Shown here in pieces: positions 56,225 to 62,990 of a stretch of DNA of 62,990 bases. Origin of the DNA: Rhizobacter sp. (GTDB lineage: Bacteria > Pseudomonadota > Gammaproteobacteria > Burkholderiales > Burkholderiaceae_C). The first letter of the stretch is position 1; each line of letters begins with the position of its first letter. Under the pieces are notes generated by a model. That model was not told where the DNA came from, made no database searches, and worked only from the letters and a program-made list of their open reading frames with translations. The translations under genes were made by a program, and so were the position numbers. The DNA lies in the NCBI GenBank assembly GCA_025350965.1, contig JANXWV010000142.1, forward strand, positions 1 to 62,990, read 5' to 3'.

Positions 56225-57922
56225 ATGCGTACATTTCTGGCGGCTCTTGCCCTCGGGGCAGCGCTTCTCCCCACCGGCGCGCACGCCTGGTGGAACAAAG
56301 ACTGGACGCAGCGCACCCGCATCACGCTGAACACCTCTGCGCAGGGCGTGCAGACGAAAGAGCCGGTCGCGGCCCTGGCGGTCGCGGTGCGGCTGCATTC
56401 GGGCAACTTCGACTTCGCAGCCGCGAAAGAAGACGGCGCCGACCTGCGCGTGGTGGCAGGCGACGACAAGACGCCGCTGAAATTCAGCATCGAGCGCTTT
56501 GACGCCGTCAACGAACTCGCGGTGCTGTGGGTGCAGGTGCCCACCGTGGCTGCCGGCAGCGCGGCGAACGCGTTCTACGTGTACGCCGGCAATGCCAAGG
56601 CGGCGGGTGAGGCCAGCGTTGGTGCGGGCTTCGATGCAGCCCTGCTCGCGGCGTTTCACTTCAGCGATGCGAAGGCACCCGGCGCCGACCACGCGGGCGC
56701 CTTCGGCGCCGACACACCGGTGGTCACCGAGACCAACGGCCTGCTCGCCGGCAGTGCCAAGCTCGACGGCACAGCGATCGTGTGGCGCCCGCTCGACAAG
56801 CTCAAGCTCGACGCCGCCGGCACGATGACCGTGACGCTGTGGATCAAGCCCGAGGCCGTCGCCACGGGGTCGGTGCTGCAGTGGGGCCCGGTCGGCATCT
56901 CGTTGCAGGACGGCAAGGCCGCTGCCCGCGTCGACAAGGCCACGCTCGCCGGGGGCGACATGGCGCCGGGCGCGTGGACCCAACTCGGCCTCACGGTCGG
57001 CGGCGGCAAGGCGATGCTGTACGTGAACGGCGCGATGGTGGCGCAGGCCGATGCGGTGCTGCCGGTGCTCAACACACCGGCCACGCCCTTGCGCGTAGGC
57101 GAAGGCATCAAGGGTCTTGCCGAAGAACTGCAGATCTCGAACACCGTGCGCAGCCCCGAATGGCTGCGCCTGGCGGCCGGCGCGCAGGGCGCTGAAGGCA
57201 AGCTCGTGGCCGCGCTGAAGGAGACATCGGACACAGCCGATGGCGCGAGCCCCGGCTACTTCGGCGTGCTGGTCAAGAACCTCACGGTCGATGCCTGGGT
57301 GGTCATCGTCATCCTCGGCATCATGTTCGTCGTGGCCATGTGGGTGATGGCGGCCAAGGCCGTGTTCGTGAGCAAGGTCGACAAGGACAACCGCGGTTTC
57401 CTGCAGCGCTTTCGCGGTGCGTCGAACAACATGCTGCAACTGGAGAAGGGAGCGGCGCACCCGAACTCGCCGCTGTTTCGGCTGTACCAGGCGGGCACGC
57501 GCGAACTGAACAAGCGCAACGTGGGCCAGGCGAACTCGGCCCTGTTGTCGGGCGCGTCGATCGACGCGGTGAAGGCCTCGGTCGATGCCGACCTGGTGCG
57601 CGAAAGCCACCGCCTGAACGCGCAGATGGTGCTGCTGACCATTGCCATCTCGGGCGGCCCGTTCCTGGGCCTGCTGGGCACGGTGGTGGGGGTGATGATC
57701 ACCTTCGCTGCCATCGCTGCGGCGGGCGACGTGAACGTCAACGCCATCGCCCCGGGGATCGCTGCCGCACTGCTGTGCACCGTGGCGGGCCTGGCGGTCG
57801 CGATCCCGGCGCTGTTCGGCTACAACTACCTTGCCTCGCGGATCAAGAACATCTCGTCCGACATGCAGATTTTCGTCGACGAGTTCATCACCCGCGTGGC
57901 CGAGGTCTACGGTGCGCCATGA
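56225..57922 (+). CDS. DUF2341/LamG-like/ExbB fusion proton channel
   Basis: A 565-residue protein. The signal peptide ends at AHA, and WWNKDWTQRTRI begins a DUF2341 domain (~25-145). A concanavalin-like beta-sandwich of the LamG type occupies ~155-330. A membrane helix (~358-380) then leads to an ExbB/TolQ/MotA channel, with helices near 469-495 and 511-540; SGGPFLGLLGTVVGVMITF and ALLCTVAGLAVAIPAL are the family cores. Combined with ExbD and TonB genes downstream, it would harvest proton-motive force, with the periplasmic domain sensing or holding a partner. The TpsA gene ends 69 bp upstream. Confidence 0.9.
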   Translation: MRTFLAALALGAALLPTGAHAWWNKDWTQRTRITLNTSAQGVQTKEPVAALAVAVRLHSGNFDFAAAKEDGADLRVVAGDDKTPLKFSIERFDAVNELAVLWVQVPTVAAGSAANAFYVYAGNAKAAGEASVGAGFDAALLAAFHFSDAKAPGADHAGAFGADTPVVTETNGLLAGSAKLDGTAIVWRPLDKLKLDAAGTMTVTLWIKPEAVATGSVLQWGPVGISLQDGKAAARVDKATLAGGDMAPGAWTQLGLTVGGGKAMLYVNGAMVAQADAVLPVLNTPATPLRVGEGIKGLAEELQISNTVRSPEWLRLAAGAQGAEGKLVAALKETSDTADGASPGYFGVLVKNLTVDAWVVIVILGIMFVVAMWVMAAKAVFVSKVDKDNRGFLQRFRGASNNMLQLEKGAAHPNSPLFRLYQAGTRELNKRNVGQANSALLSGASIDAVKASVDADLVRESHRLNAQMVLLTIAISGGPFLGLLGTVVGVMITFAAIAAAGDVNVNAIAPGIAAALLCTVAGLAVAIPALFGYNYLASRIKNISSDMQIFVDEFITRVAEVYGAP

Positions 57923-58045
57923 CCCACGGGCCGCCGCGCCGGGCCGCCCCAAGCAAGGCCCGACCCCCCCGGGGGGTCGTTTGATGAACTCATCGAACGG
58001 GGGTTCCACTCACCCGCGTGGCCGAGGTCTGCGGGGCACCATGAC
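57888..58045 (+). repeat. 36-bp imperfect direct repeats flanking a GC-rich segment
   Basis: Copies at 57888-57923 and 58010-58045 match at 33 of 36 bases (differences at the A/G, T/G and G/A positions in TCTACGGTGCGCC). The first contains the last codons of the ExbB gene, the second ends next to the ExbD start. The 86-bp middle is GC-rich. Confidence 0.85.
57961..57979. repeat. Strong GC hairpin CGACCCCCC-C-GGGGGGTCG
   Basis: A perfect 9-bp inverted repeat with one central base, followed by TTT, within the inserted segment between ExbB and ExbD genes. It could end, pause or stabilise the transcript and so set the ExbB:ExbD ratio. Confidence 0.65.
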
Positions 58046-58456
58046 ATGAGTGGAGACGTCAAGGTCGAGAACCAGCCGTATGACGAGATCAACGTCACGC
58101 CGATGCTGGACCTCGCGTATGTGCTGCTGGTGGTGTTCATCATCCTGACCACCGCGTCGGTGCAGGGCGTCAAAGTCAACTCGCCGTTGACCGAGGCCAC
58201 CAACAACCTCGCGCGCCCGCAGACGCGGGCCATCACGATCACGCAGGACGGCGCCGTCTACCTTGACGCCTACCCCGTGACCATGGAGCAGCTGCACGAC
58301 ACGCTGGCCACCTACAAGTCGGCCAACCCGTTGATGCCGGTCGTGCTGAAGGCCGATGCCGCCGCGCAGTACGACAAGGTCATGCAGGTGCTCGAGGTGG
58401 TCAAGAAGCTCGACATCACCGAGATCGGCCTCGTGACGAAACGCACCGGCACGTGA
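58046..58456 (+). CDS. ExbD/TolR-family protein (copy 1)
   Basis: A 136-residue protein with a short cytoplasmic part, a single membrane helix (INVTPMLDLAYVLLVVFIIL) containing the essential-type acidic residue Asp22, and a periplasmic domain of about 90 residues. The helix matches ExbD, whose Asp conducts protons with ExbB. The start ATG follows a 36-bp repeat of the ExbB gene end. It is followed 34 bp later by a second ExbD. Confidence 0.92.
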   Translation: MSGDVKVENQPYDEINVTPMLDLAYVLLVVFIILTTASVQGVKVNSPLTEATNNLARPQTRAITITQDGAVYLDAYPVTMEQLHDTLATYKSANPLMPVVLKADAAAQYDKVMQVLEVVKKLDITEIGLVTKRTGT

Positions 58457-58490
58457 CGCTGCATCCAAGCCCGCACCCGAGCACCACCCC

Positions 58491-58892
58491 ATGCAGATCA
58501 ACACCGAAGCCAAGCCCTACGACAGCATCAACGTCACGCCGATGCTCGACCTGGCGTATGTGCTGCTCGTCGTCTTCATTCTGATGACCACCGCCTCGGT
58601 GCAGGGCCTGAGCATCACCATGCCCAAGCCGTCGAACACGCCCAGCACCGAGAAGCACGAGTTGAAGATCGTGCAGATCACGCCCGAAGGCGCGCTGCTC
58701 GTGAACGGCGTGGGCGTGAGCATGGCCGAGCTCGAAGCGCAGCTGGCGGCGGCGCGTGCGCGTGACGACAAGATGTCGGTGGCGATCAAGGGCGATGCGC
58801 GTGCGCAGTACGCGAGCGTCATCGCGGTGGTTGACCTGTGCAACAAGCTGCAGGTCAACATGGGGCTCATCACCTCGAAGATCGGCACCTGA
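58491..58892 (+). CDS. ExbD/TolR-family protein (copy 2)
   Basis: A 133-residue protein with the same layout as copy 1: membrane helix INVTPMLDLAYVLLVVFILM with Asp20, and a periplasmic domain. The helices are nearly identical while the periplasmic parts diverge strongly, for example MPKPSNTPSTEKHELKIVQ has no counterpart in copy 1. This suggests two ExbDs with one ExbB, perhaps as a heterodimer in the pentameric channel. It is 12 bp upstream of the TonB-like gene. Confidence 0.92.
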   Translation: MQINTEAKPYDSINVTPMLDLAYVLLVVFILMTTASVQGLSITMPKPSNTPSTEKHELKIVQITPEGALLVNGVGVSMAELEAQLAAARARDDKMSVAIKGDARAQYASVIAVVDLCNKLQVNMGLITSKIGT

Positions 58893-58904
58893 GGCGCAGC
58901 CACC

Positions 58905-59621
58905 ATGTTGGACCTGGCCGAAGACTCGCTCGCAGAACCGCGCCCCAGCCAACGGCTGATTCGGGTGGCGATCGCGCTCGTCGTGGTGCTGCTGATCGCG
59001 CTCACCGTGTGGTGGTTGCGCGGCCTGGTCGGTGCGCCCGATGCGGCGAAGCGGCAGGTCGCGAAGATCTCGATCCTGCCCGACACACCGCCGCCGCCGC
59101 CCCCGCCGCCGAAGGTCGAGAAGAAGCCCGAGCCGCCGAAAGACGAACCCAAGCAGGTGATGCGCGAGCAGCAGCTCAAGCAGCCCGATGCGCCCAAGCC
59201 GGCCGATGCGCCGATCAAGATGGAAGGCGCCGCCGGCGACGGGCCGAGTGCCTTCGGCGCCGGCACGGTGAACCAGGAATACAAGGGCGGCGCGCCGACC
59301 GTGGGCGCTTCGGGGCCCACCGGCGTGACCGTAGACCGTGCTCAAGAGCGCTTTTACGCCAACTCGGCGCGGCAGATGCTGCGCGACGAGATCGAGAAGA
59401 ACTTGCGGCCCGAAGCCGGCGAGGTGGTGGCCACCTTCTCGGTTTGGATCGAGCCGAACGGCCGCATCCAGAAGTTCGAGCTTGCGCCCGGTGCCAACCC
59501 GGCGGTCGACGCCGAGGTGCGCGCCGCGCTCGACGCCACCACCCGCCGCCTGCAGTTGCCTGTGCACTCGGGCATCACACAACCCCTGCGCTTCCGGCTC
59601 AGCGTGCGCGCTGCCGGCTGA
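58905..59621 (+). CDS. TonB-like energy transducer
   Basis: A 238-residue protein with a cytoplasmic start, a membrane helix at 19-38 and a periplasmic Pro-rich region, including eight consecutive Pro at 62-69 followed by Lys/Pro/Glu repeats. The C-terminal ~90 residues (FYANSARQMLRDEIEKNLRP, then VVATFSVWIEPNGRIQKFEL) form a TonB/TolA-type domain, reading like the TonB_C family. It would transmit energy from ExbB/ExbD to an outer-membrane partner. There is no TonB-dependent receptor in the window, so the porin-like or TpsB protein is the obvious candidate. Confidence 0.88.
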   Translation: MLDLAEDSLAEPRPSQRLIRVAIALVVVLLIALTVWWLRGLVGAPDAAKRQVAKISILPDTPPPPPPPPKVEKKPEPPKDEPKQVMREQQLKQPDAPKPADAPIKMEGAAGDGPSAFGAGTVNQEYKGGAPTVGASGPTGVTVDRAQERFYANSARQMLRDEIEKNLRPEAGEVVATFSVWIEPNGRIQKFELAPGANPAVDAEVRAALDATTRRLQLPVHSGITQPLRFRLSVRAAG

Positions 59622-59676
59622 GGCTCGCAAAGCCTGCCCGAGCGCCCCGAACACCATTCACTTCGAGAGCCCCACC

Positions 59677-61371
59677 ATGTCCACACACCTGACCGCCTCG
59701 CGCGCACTGCGCGCTGCCCTGACGTTGACGGCACTCGGCGCCGCGCTCGCCTGCGCACCCGCACACGCCGACGACCGCGTCGAGCTTGAACAACTGCGCG
59801 CCACCACCACGGCACTGATCCAGGCGCTGGTCGACCAGGGCCTGCTCAGTCGGGAACGTGCCGACACATTGCTGCGCCAGACCGCGCCGCGGACCGCCGG
59901 CGCAAATGCTTCGGGCTGGGGCACGCCAGCGGCCCCTGGCGCAGCAGCCAGCGGTGCACCGCAGGTGGTGCGCGTGCCCTACATCCCCGAGAGCCTGAAG
60001 GCGCAGATCAAGGAAGACGTGAAGCTCGACGTGCTGGCCACCGCGCGCGAAGAAGGGTGGGCCGACGCGCGCCAGTTGCCGCCGTGGCTGCGCAGCGTGA
60101 CCTTCGCGGGCGACGTGCGCGTGCGCCTGCAGTCCGACCGCTTCGCATCAACCAACCTCGGGGCCGAGGTGTACCGCTCGCAGGTCGAGTCGCCCGCGTG
60201 GTCACCGGACCTCACGAACACCCAGACCGACCGCCAGCGGCTCACGCTGCGAGCGCGTTTCGGTGCCACCATCAAGGTCAGCGAAGACGTCGGTGCGGGC
60301 ATTCGCTTCAGCACCGGCGGCACCAGCGGCGCCACGTCGGAATCGCAAACGCTGGGCACGAACTTCAACCGCTACGCCGTAGGCATCGACCGCGCCTACC
60401 TGCGTTGGGAGCCGCGCCAGGACTTGCACTTTGAGGCCGGTCGCATCGCAGTGCCGTTCTACGGCACGGACCTGCTTTGGCCCGACGACTTGGCCGTCGA
60501 CGGTGTGGCCGTGCACGCCGAGCGCAACCTGTTCAGCGGCGCTTATGCGTTCGCCAACGTGGGCGCGTTCCCGCTCGAAGAGTTCGCGGTGCAGCGCAGC
60601 GACAAGTGGTTGATCGGCGCGCAGATCGGCGCCGATTGGGCGCTCAACGCGACCACGCAACTGCGCGTCGGTCTGGCGGTGTACGACTTCAAGAACATCG
60701 AAGGCGTGCGCGAAGCCGACCCGGCACCCACCGGCCCGCGTGCCGGCACCGTGCCCTACCAATTGAGCCAGTACTCAACCAACCTGCGCCTGCGCGGCAA
60801 CACGCTCATCAACCTGAACGACCCCACCACCACCGGCGCGCCGGTGTGGGGGCTGGCGTCGAAGTTCCGGCCCATCAACCTCACGGCAGGCGTCACCTCG
60901 AAGCATTTCGACCCGGTGCCGTTGAGCCTCGTGATCGACCTGGTGAAGAACAGCGCCTTCGACATCGACGACATCCGCCGCCGAGCCGGCAGCGCCAACG
61001 TCGACGACCTCGCCAAGCGCACGACCGGGCTGCAGGCGCGCTTCCAGGTCGGCACGCCGCAGCTCACGCAGCGGGGCAGCTGGACAGCGTTCGCGGCCTA
61101 CCGCAAGTTCGAGCGGGACGCCTGGGTCGACGGCCTGACCGACACCACCTGGCACCTGGGCGGTACCAACTACTCGGGCTACAGCCTCGGCGCCTCGTAC
61201 GCCTTTGATCGCAACAGCACGCTTGCTCTGCGTTGGACGAGCACGCGCAACCTCGACGACGGCAAGCGCGTGCTCGCGGTGCCGACCGACCCGACCTCGC
61301 TCACCGGCAACCTGAGCAGCGCGCCGCTGAAGATCGACGTGATCCAGCTCGAAGTCAACACGCGTTTCTGA
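59677..61371 (+). CDS. Putative outer-membrane porin-like protein
   Basis: A 564-residue protein. The signal peptide ends at AHADD, and a short coiled-coil with a gene-specific VDQGLLSRERADTLL segment follows. After ~130 residues the sequence is strand-rich with alternating aromatic and polar residues (VTFAGDVRVRLQSDRF, AYLRWEPRQDLHFEAGRI) and ends in VNTRF, with a C-terminal Phe typical of barrel insertion. It resembles the putative-porin family found next to TonB/ExbD genes. It may be the outer-membrane target of the TonB-like protein. SD is weak; start chosen before the signal. Confidence 0.85.
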   Translation: MSTHLTASRALRAALTLTALGAALACAPAHADDRVELEQLRATTTALIQALVDQGLLSRERADTLLRQTAPRTAGANASGWGTPAAPGAAASGAPQVVRVPYIPESLKAQIKEDVKLDVLATAREEGWADARQLPPWLRSVTFAGDVRVRLQSDRFASTNLGAEVYRSQVESPAWSPDLTNTQTDRQRLTLRARFGATIKVSEDVGAGIRFSTGGTSGATSESQTLGTNFNRYAVGIDRAYLRWEPRQDLHFEAGRIAVPFYGTDLLWPDDLAVDGVAVHAERNLFSGAYAFANVGAFPLEEFAVQRSDKWLIGAQIGADWALNATTQLRVGLAVYDFKNIEGVREADPAPTGPRAGTVPYQLSQYSTNLRLRGNTLINLNDPTTTGAPVWGLASKFRPINLTAGVTSKHFDPVPLSLVIDLVKNSAFDIDDIRRRAGSANVDDLAKRTTGLQARFQVGTPQLTQRGSWTAFAAYRKFERDAWVDGLTDTTWHLGGTNYSGYSLGASYAFDRNSTLALRWTSTRNLDDGKRVLAVPTDPTSLTGNLSSAPLKIDVIQLEVNTRF

Positions 61372-61378
61372 GGCTGCC

Positions 61379-62059
61379 ATGAAACGAACCGTGACCTGGG
61401 CCTGGCTGCCGCTGGCGGCCGCGCTGATGTTCGCCCTCGGCGCGCCCGCCAGCGCGCAGCAGGAGAACGCCGACAGCGTGCGCGCCGCCCGCCAACGCGA
61501 AGCCTTGCGCCGCACTCAAGAAGCCTTGAAGCAGGCGCAGGAGCAGCAAGCCGCACTGACGCGCGAGAAGACACAACTCACCACTGACAAGGCCAAGGCG
61601 GACGACGAAGCCCGCCGCAGCGGGGCGCAACTCGGCAGTGCCCGTTCCGAGGCCGTGCGGCTGCGCGCCGACGTGGCCCGCTTGACGGCCGAGCAAGAGG
61701 CGCAGCGCAGCGCCGCCCGCGCCGACAAGCAAGCCGCTACATCGGCCGCGACCGAGCTGACGCAGCGCCTTGTGAACGCCGAGCGCGAGCTGACCGAGCG
61801 TACCCGCACGGTGGCGGCATTGAGCGCCCTGACCGAGCGTTCCAGCAAGGCACTCGCAGCCGCCGAAGACGCGAACCGCCAGATGCATGCGCTGGGCCTT
61901 CAGCTCATCGAGCAATTGCGCGCCACGGGGCGCAGCGACAGCGTGCTCGCCTTGCGGCCGGTGATTGGCTTCAACGCGGTCAAGCTCGAGAACGAGGCCG
62001 AAGCACTGCGCGACAAACTCGATGCATTGAAGCTGCCGAAAGGCGATGTGGCGCCATGA
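61379..62059 (+). CDS. Periplasmic coiled-coil protein
   Basis: A 226-residue secreted protein. Signal peptide ends at ASAQ (residue ~27). Most of the mature protein is a long heptad-rich coiled coil full of Ala, Gln, Glu and Arg (EALKQAQEQQAALTREKTQL, then RLTAEQEAQRSAARADKQAA). No enzyme motif is seen. It starts 7 bp after the porin-like gene, so it belongs to the TPS/Exb/Ton operon and may act as a spacer, scaffold or adaptor between membranes. Confidence 0.82.
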   Translation: MKRTVTWAWLPLAAALMFALGAPASAQQENADSVRAARQREALRRTQEALKQAQEQQAALTREKTQLTTDKAKADDEARRSGAQLGSARSEAVRLRADVARLTAEQEAQRSAARADKQAATSAATELTQRLVNAERELTERTRTVAALSALTERSSKALAAAEDANRQMHALGLQLIEQLRATGRSDSVLALRPVIGFNAVKLENEAEALRDKLDALKLPKGDVAP

Positions 62060-62129
62060 GTACCGGAGCGGCGGTTGTGGGCACGGAGCATCGTCTAGGA
62101 TGTGCTGAACGTCCACAAGCGAGGTCGCC

Positions 62130-62378
62130 ATGCCGTCCGAACTGAGCAGCCTGTTCAACGACAACGCGGTTCACCGGCGCACGCCCGCGGGCCAGGCAGC
62201 GTTGTTGTCGCGTTCGAAAGAGCTGTCTCGCGTGGAGTCACGCTTTCTCGGCGCAGTCACGGGCTTGACGCCATTGCGCGTGCTGCTCGAGATGGGCTTT
62301 GACGACCCGGCCCTCGTACCCGCCATCTCGCGGCTGGCCACTCTGGGCTACATCGACATCGTCGAGCCCGGCGTGTAG
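62130..62378 (+). CDS. Small hypothetical protein
   Basis: I do not recognise this 82-residue protein. It has no signal or membrane segment. LTPLRVLLEMGFDDPALVPAI and LATLGYIDIVEP suggest a compact helical fold, possibly winged-helix-like, but that is only a resemblance. It begins 70 bp after the coiled-coil gene, with AGCGAGG upstream, and could be the last gene of the operon or independent. Codon use looks normal. Confidence 0.65.
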   Translation: MPSELSSLFNDNAVHRRTPAGQAALLSRSKELSRVESRFLGAVTGLTPLRVLLEMGFDDPALVPAISRLATLGYIDIVEPGV

Positions 62379-62448
62379 TCGGCAAGCCTGGTCGGCACGT
62401 CAGGTCGGCACGTCAGATCGGCGCCGAACCAGCCCGCTTCAGCCCATG

Positions 62449-62990
62449 TCAGCGCGCCCGGCGCCGGCCGAACAGGCCGACGAGTGCGATGCCTGCAAAC
62501 GCCATCAGGATGCCATCGGCTTCCGGAACGGCCGCAATGTTGAACACGCCGCCATAGCTGCCGCCCGCTGCGCCCAGCACATTGCCGCGCACTTCGAAGA
62601 TGTAGCTGCCACCCGACAAGCTGTACGGGTTGATCACCTGCACGGTGCCCGAACCCTGCCCCGAGGCCACGACGTCGCTCCACCGTTGCAGCACCGAAGC
62701 CGAGGCCAAGGCCCAGGGCGTCGTCGGCATCGATGTGGGATCCGTATCGATCAGCAGCCGCGCCGACAGGTTCGCGATGCTGAAAATCTGACCGAGGTCG
62801 AACGTTGCCGAAACGCTGCTGAACGTGCCGTCGGCCACGGTGAAGCGGTAGTCCTCGTAGAACACATCCGACGGCGTCACCTGGGCCGGTGTCAGCGTGG
62901 AGCCGTAGCCGGTGGTGAAGGGCAAGCTGACGGCACCGTAAGACGTGACTTTGGTCAGCACGTTGGCCGAATGGGCGAGCGGGGTGGCCA
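62449..62990 (-). CDS. PEP-CTERM sorting-domain protein (5'-truncated by window edge)
   Basis: The reading frame stays open through the window edge, so the signal peptide is missing; the visible upstream codons (ATPLAHSANVLTKV) look like the end of a signal region. The 180 visible residues hold a beta-rich domain (VFYEDYRFTVADGTFSSVSA, then LSGGSYIFEVRGNVLG) and a C-terminal AVPEADGILMAFAGIALVG with RRRAR, a PEP-CTERM of the VPEAD type, like the protein at 8.9 kb. It is convergent with the small gene upstream. Confidence 0.85.
   Translation of the reverse strand, partial: ATPLAHSANVLTKVTSYGAVSLPFTTGYGSTLTPAQVTPSDVFYEDYRFTVADGTFSSVSATFDLGQIFSIANLSARLLIDTDPTSMPTTPWALASASVLQRWSDVVASGQGSGTVQVINPYSLSGGSYIFEVRGNVLGAAGGSYGGVFNIAAVPEADGILMAFAGIALVGLFGRRRAR

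Overview
The window is a high-GC, densely coded stretch of a chromosome, most likely from a betaproteobacterium of the order Burkholderiales (Rubrivivax/Leptothrix-like). That placement is inferred from strong G/C bias at third codon positions, a B-type exosortase with EpsI, several PEP-CTERM surface proteins and an Eps-type polysaccharide locus. I see no rRNA, tRNA, CRISPR array, transposase or integrase, and no recognisable transcription regulator in 63 kb.

Region 1 (about 1-8.7 kb, minus strand): a fused membrane/spermidine-synthase-like protein, a 2OG-Fe(II) oxygenase, a HupE/UreJ-like membrane protein, a membrane-anchored PpiC-like protein, a PEP-CTERM pseudogene, a secreted PHP-type phosphoesterase and a degenerate copper-chaperone-like protein. 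Tight spacing of the first four genes suggests one operon. Region 2 (8.9-12.5 kb): three consecutive PEP-CTERM proteins and one unrecognised protein on the other strand.

Region 3 (12.9-37.5 kb): an exopolysaccharide locus. It opens with EpsD and a fused chain-length regulator/tyrosine autokinase (EpsF-EpsG), followed by exosortase B, EpsI, Gmd and a flippase. Then come a run of glycosyltransferases, an O-acyltransferase, a methyltransferase and two Wzy/WaaL-like polymerases. Each polymerase is followed at once by a GH39-like glycoside hydrolase. Many genes overlap by ATGA or GTGA, so much of 14-36.6 kb is probably translationally coupled. GDP-fucose synthase lies convergent at the end, which with Gmd implies a fucose-type sugar. 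A Wza-type export protein, a priming transferase and regulators are not in the window.

Region 4 (37.5-43.7 kb): a HAF-repeat PEP-CTERM protein, a putative lipoprotein coupled to a third GH39-like enzyme that lacks a signal peptide, another PEP-CTERM protein and a PstS-like binding protein, closed by a clear hairpin terminator.

Region 5 (43.9-62.1 kb): a two-partner secretion cluster. It holds a TpsB transporter, a 3527-residue TpsA filamentous haemagglutinin, a DUF2341/LamG-like/ExbB fusion, two different ExbD proteins, a TonB-like protein, a porin-like protein and a periplasmic coiled-coil protein. The order suggests a dedicated proton-motive-force module devoted to one giant adhesin. It resembles the PdtA/PdtB-ExbB2-ExbD2 neighbourhood of Pseudomonas aeruginosa as I remember it, but is more elaborate. 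The window ends with a small orphan gene and a truncated PEP-CTERM gene.

Together the genes describe an extracellular-matrix island: a fucose-type polysaccharide, exosortase-processed surface proteins and a giant TPS adhesin.
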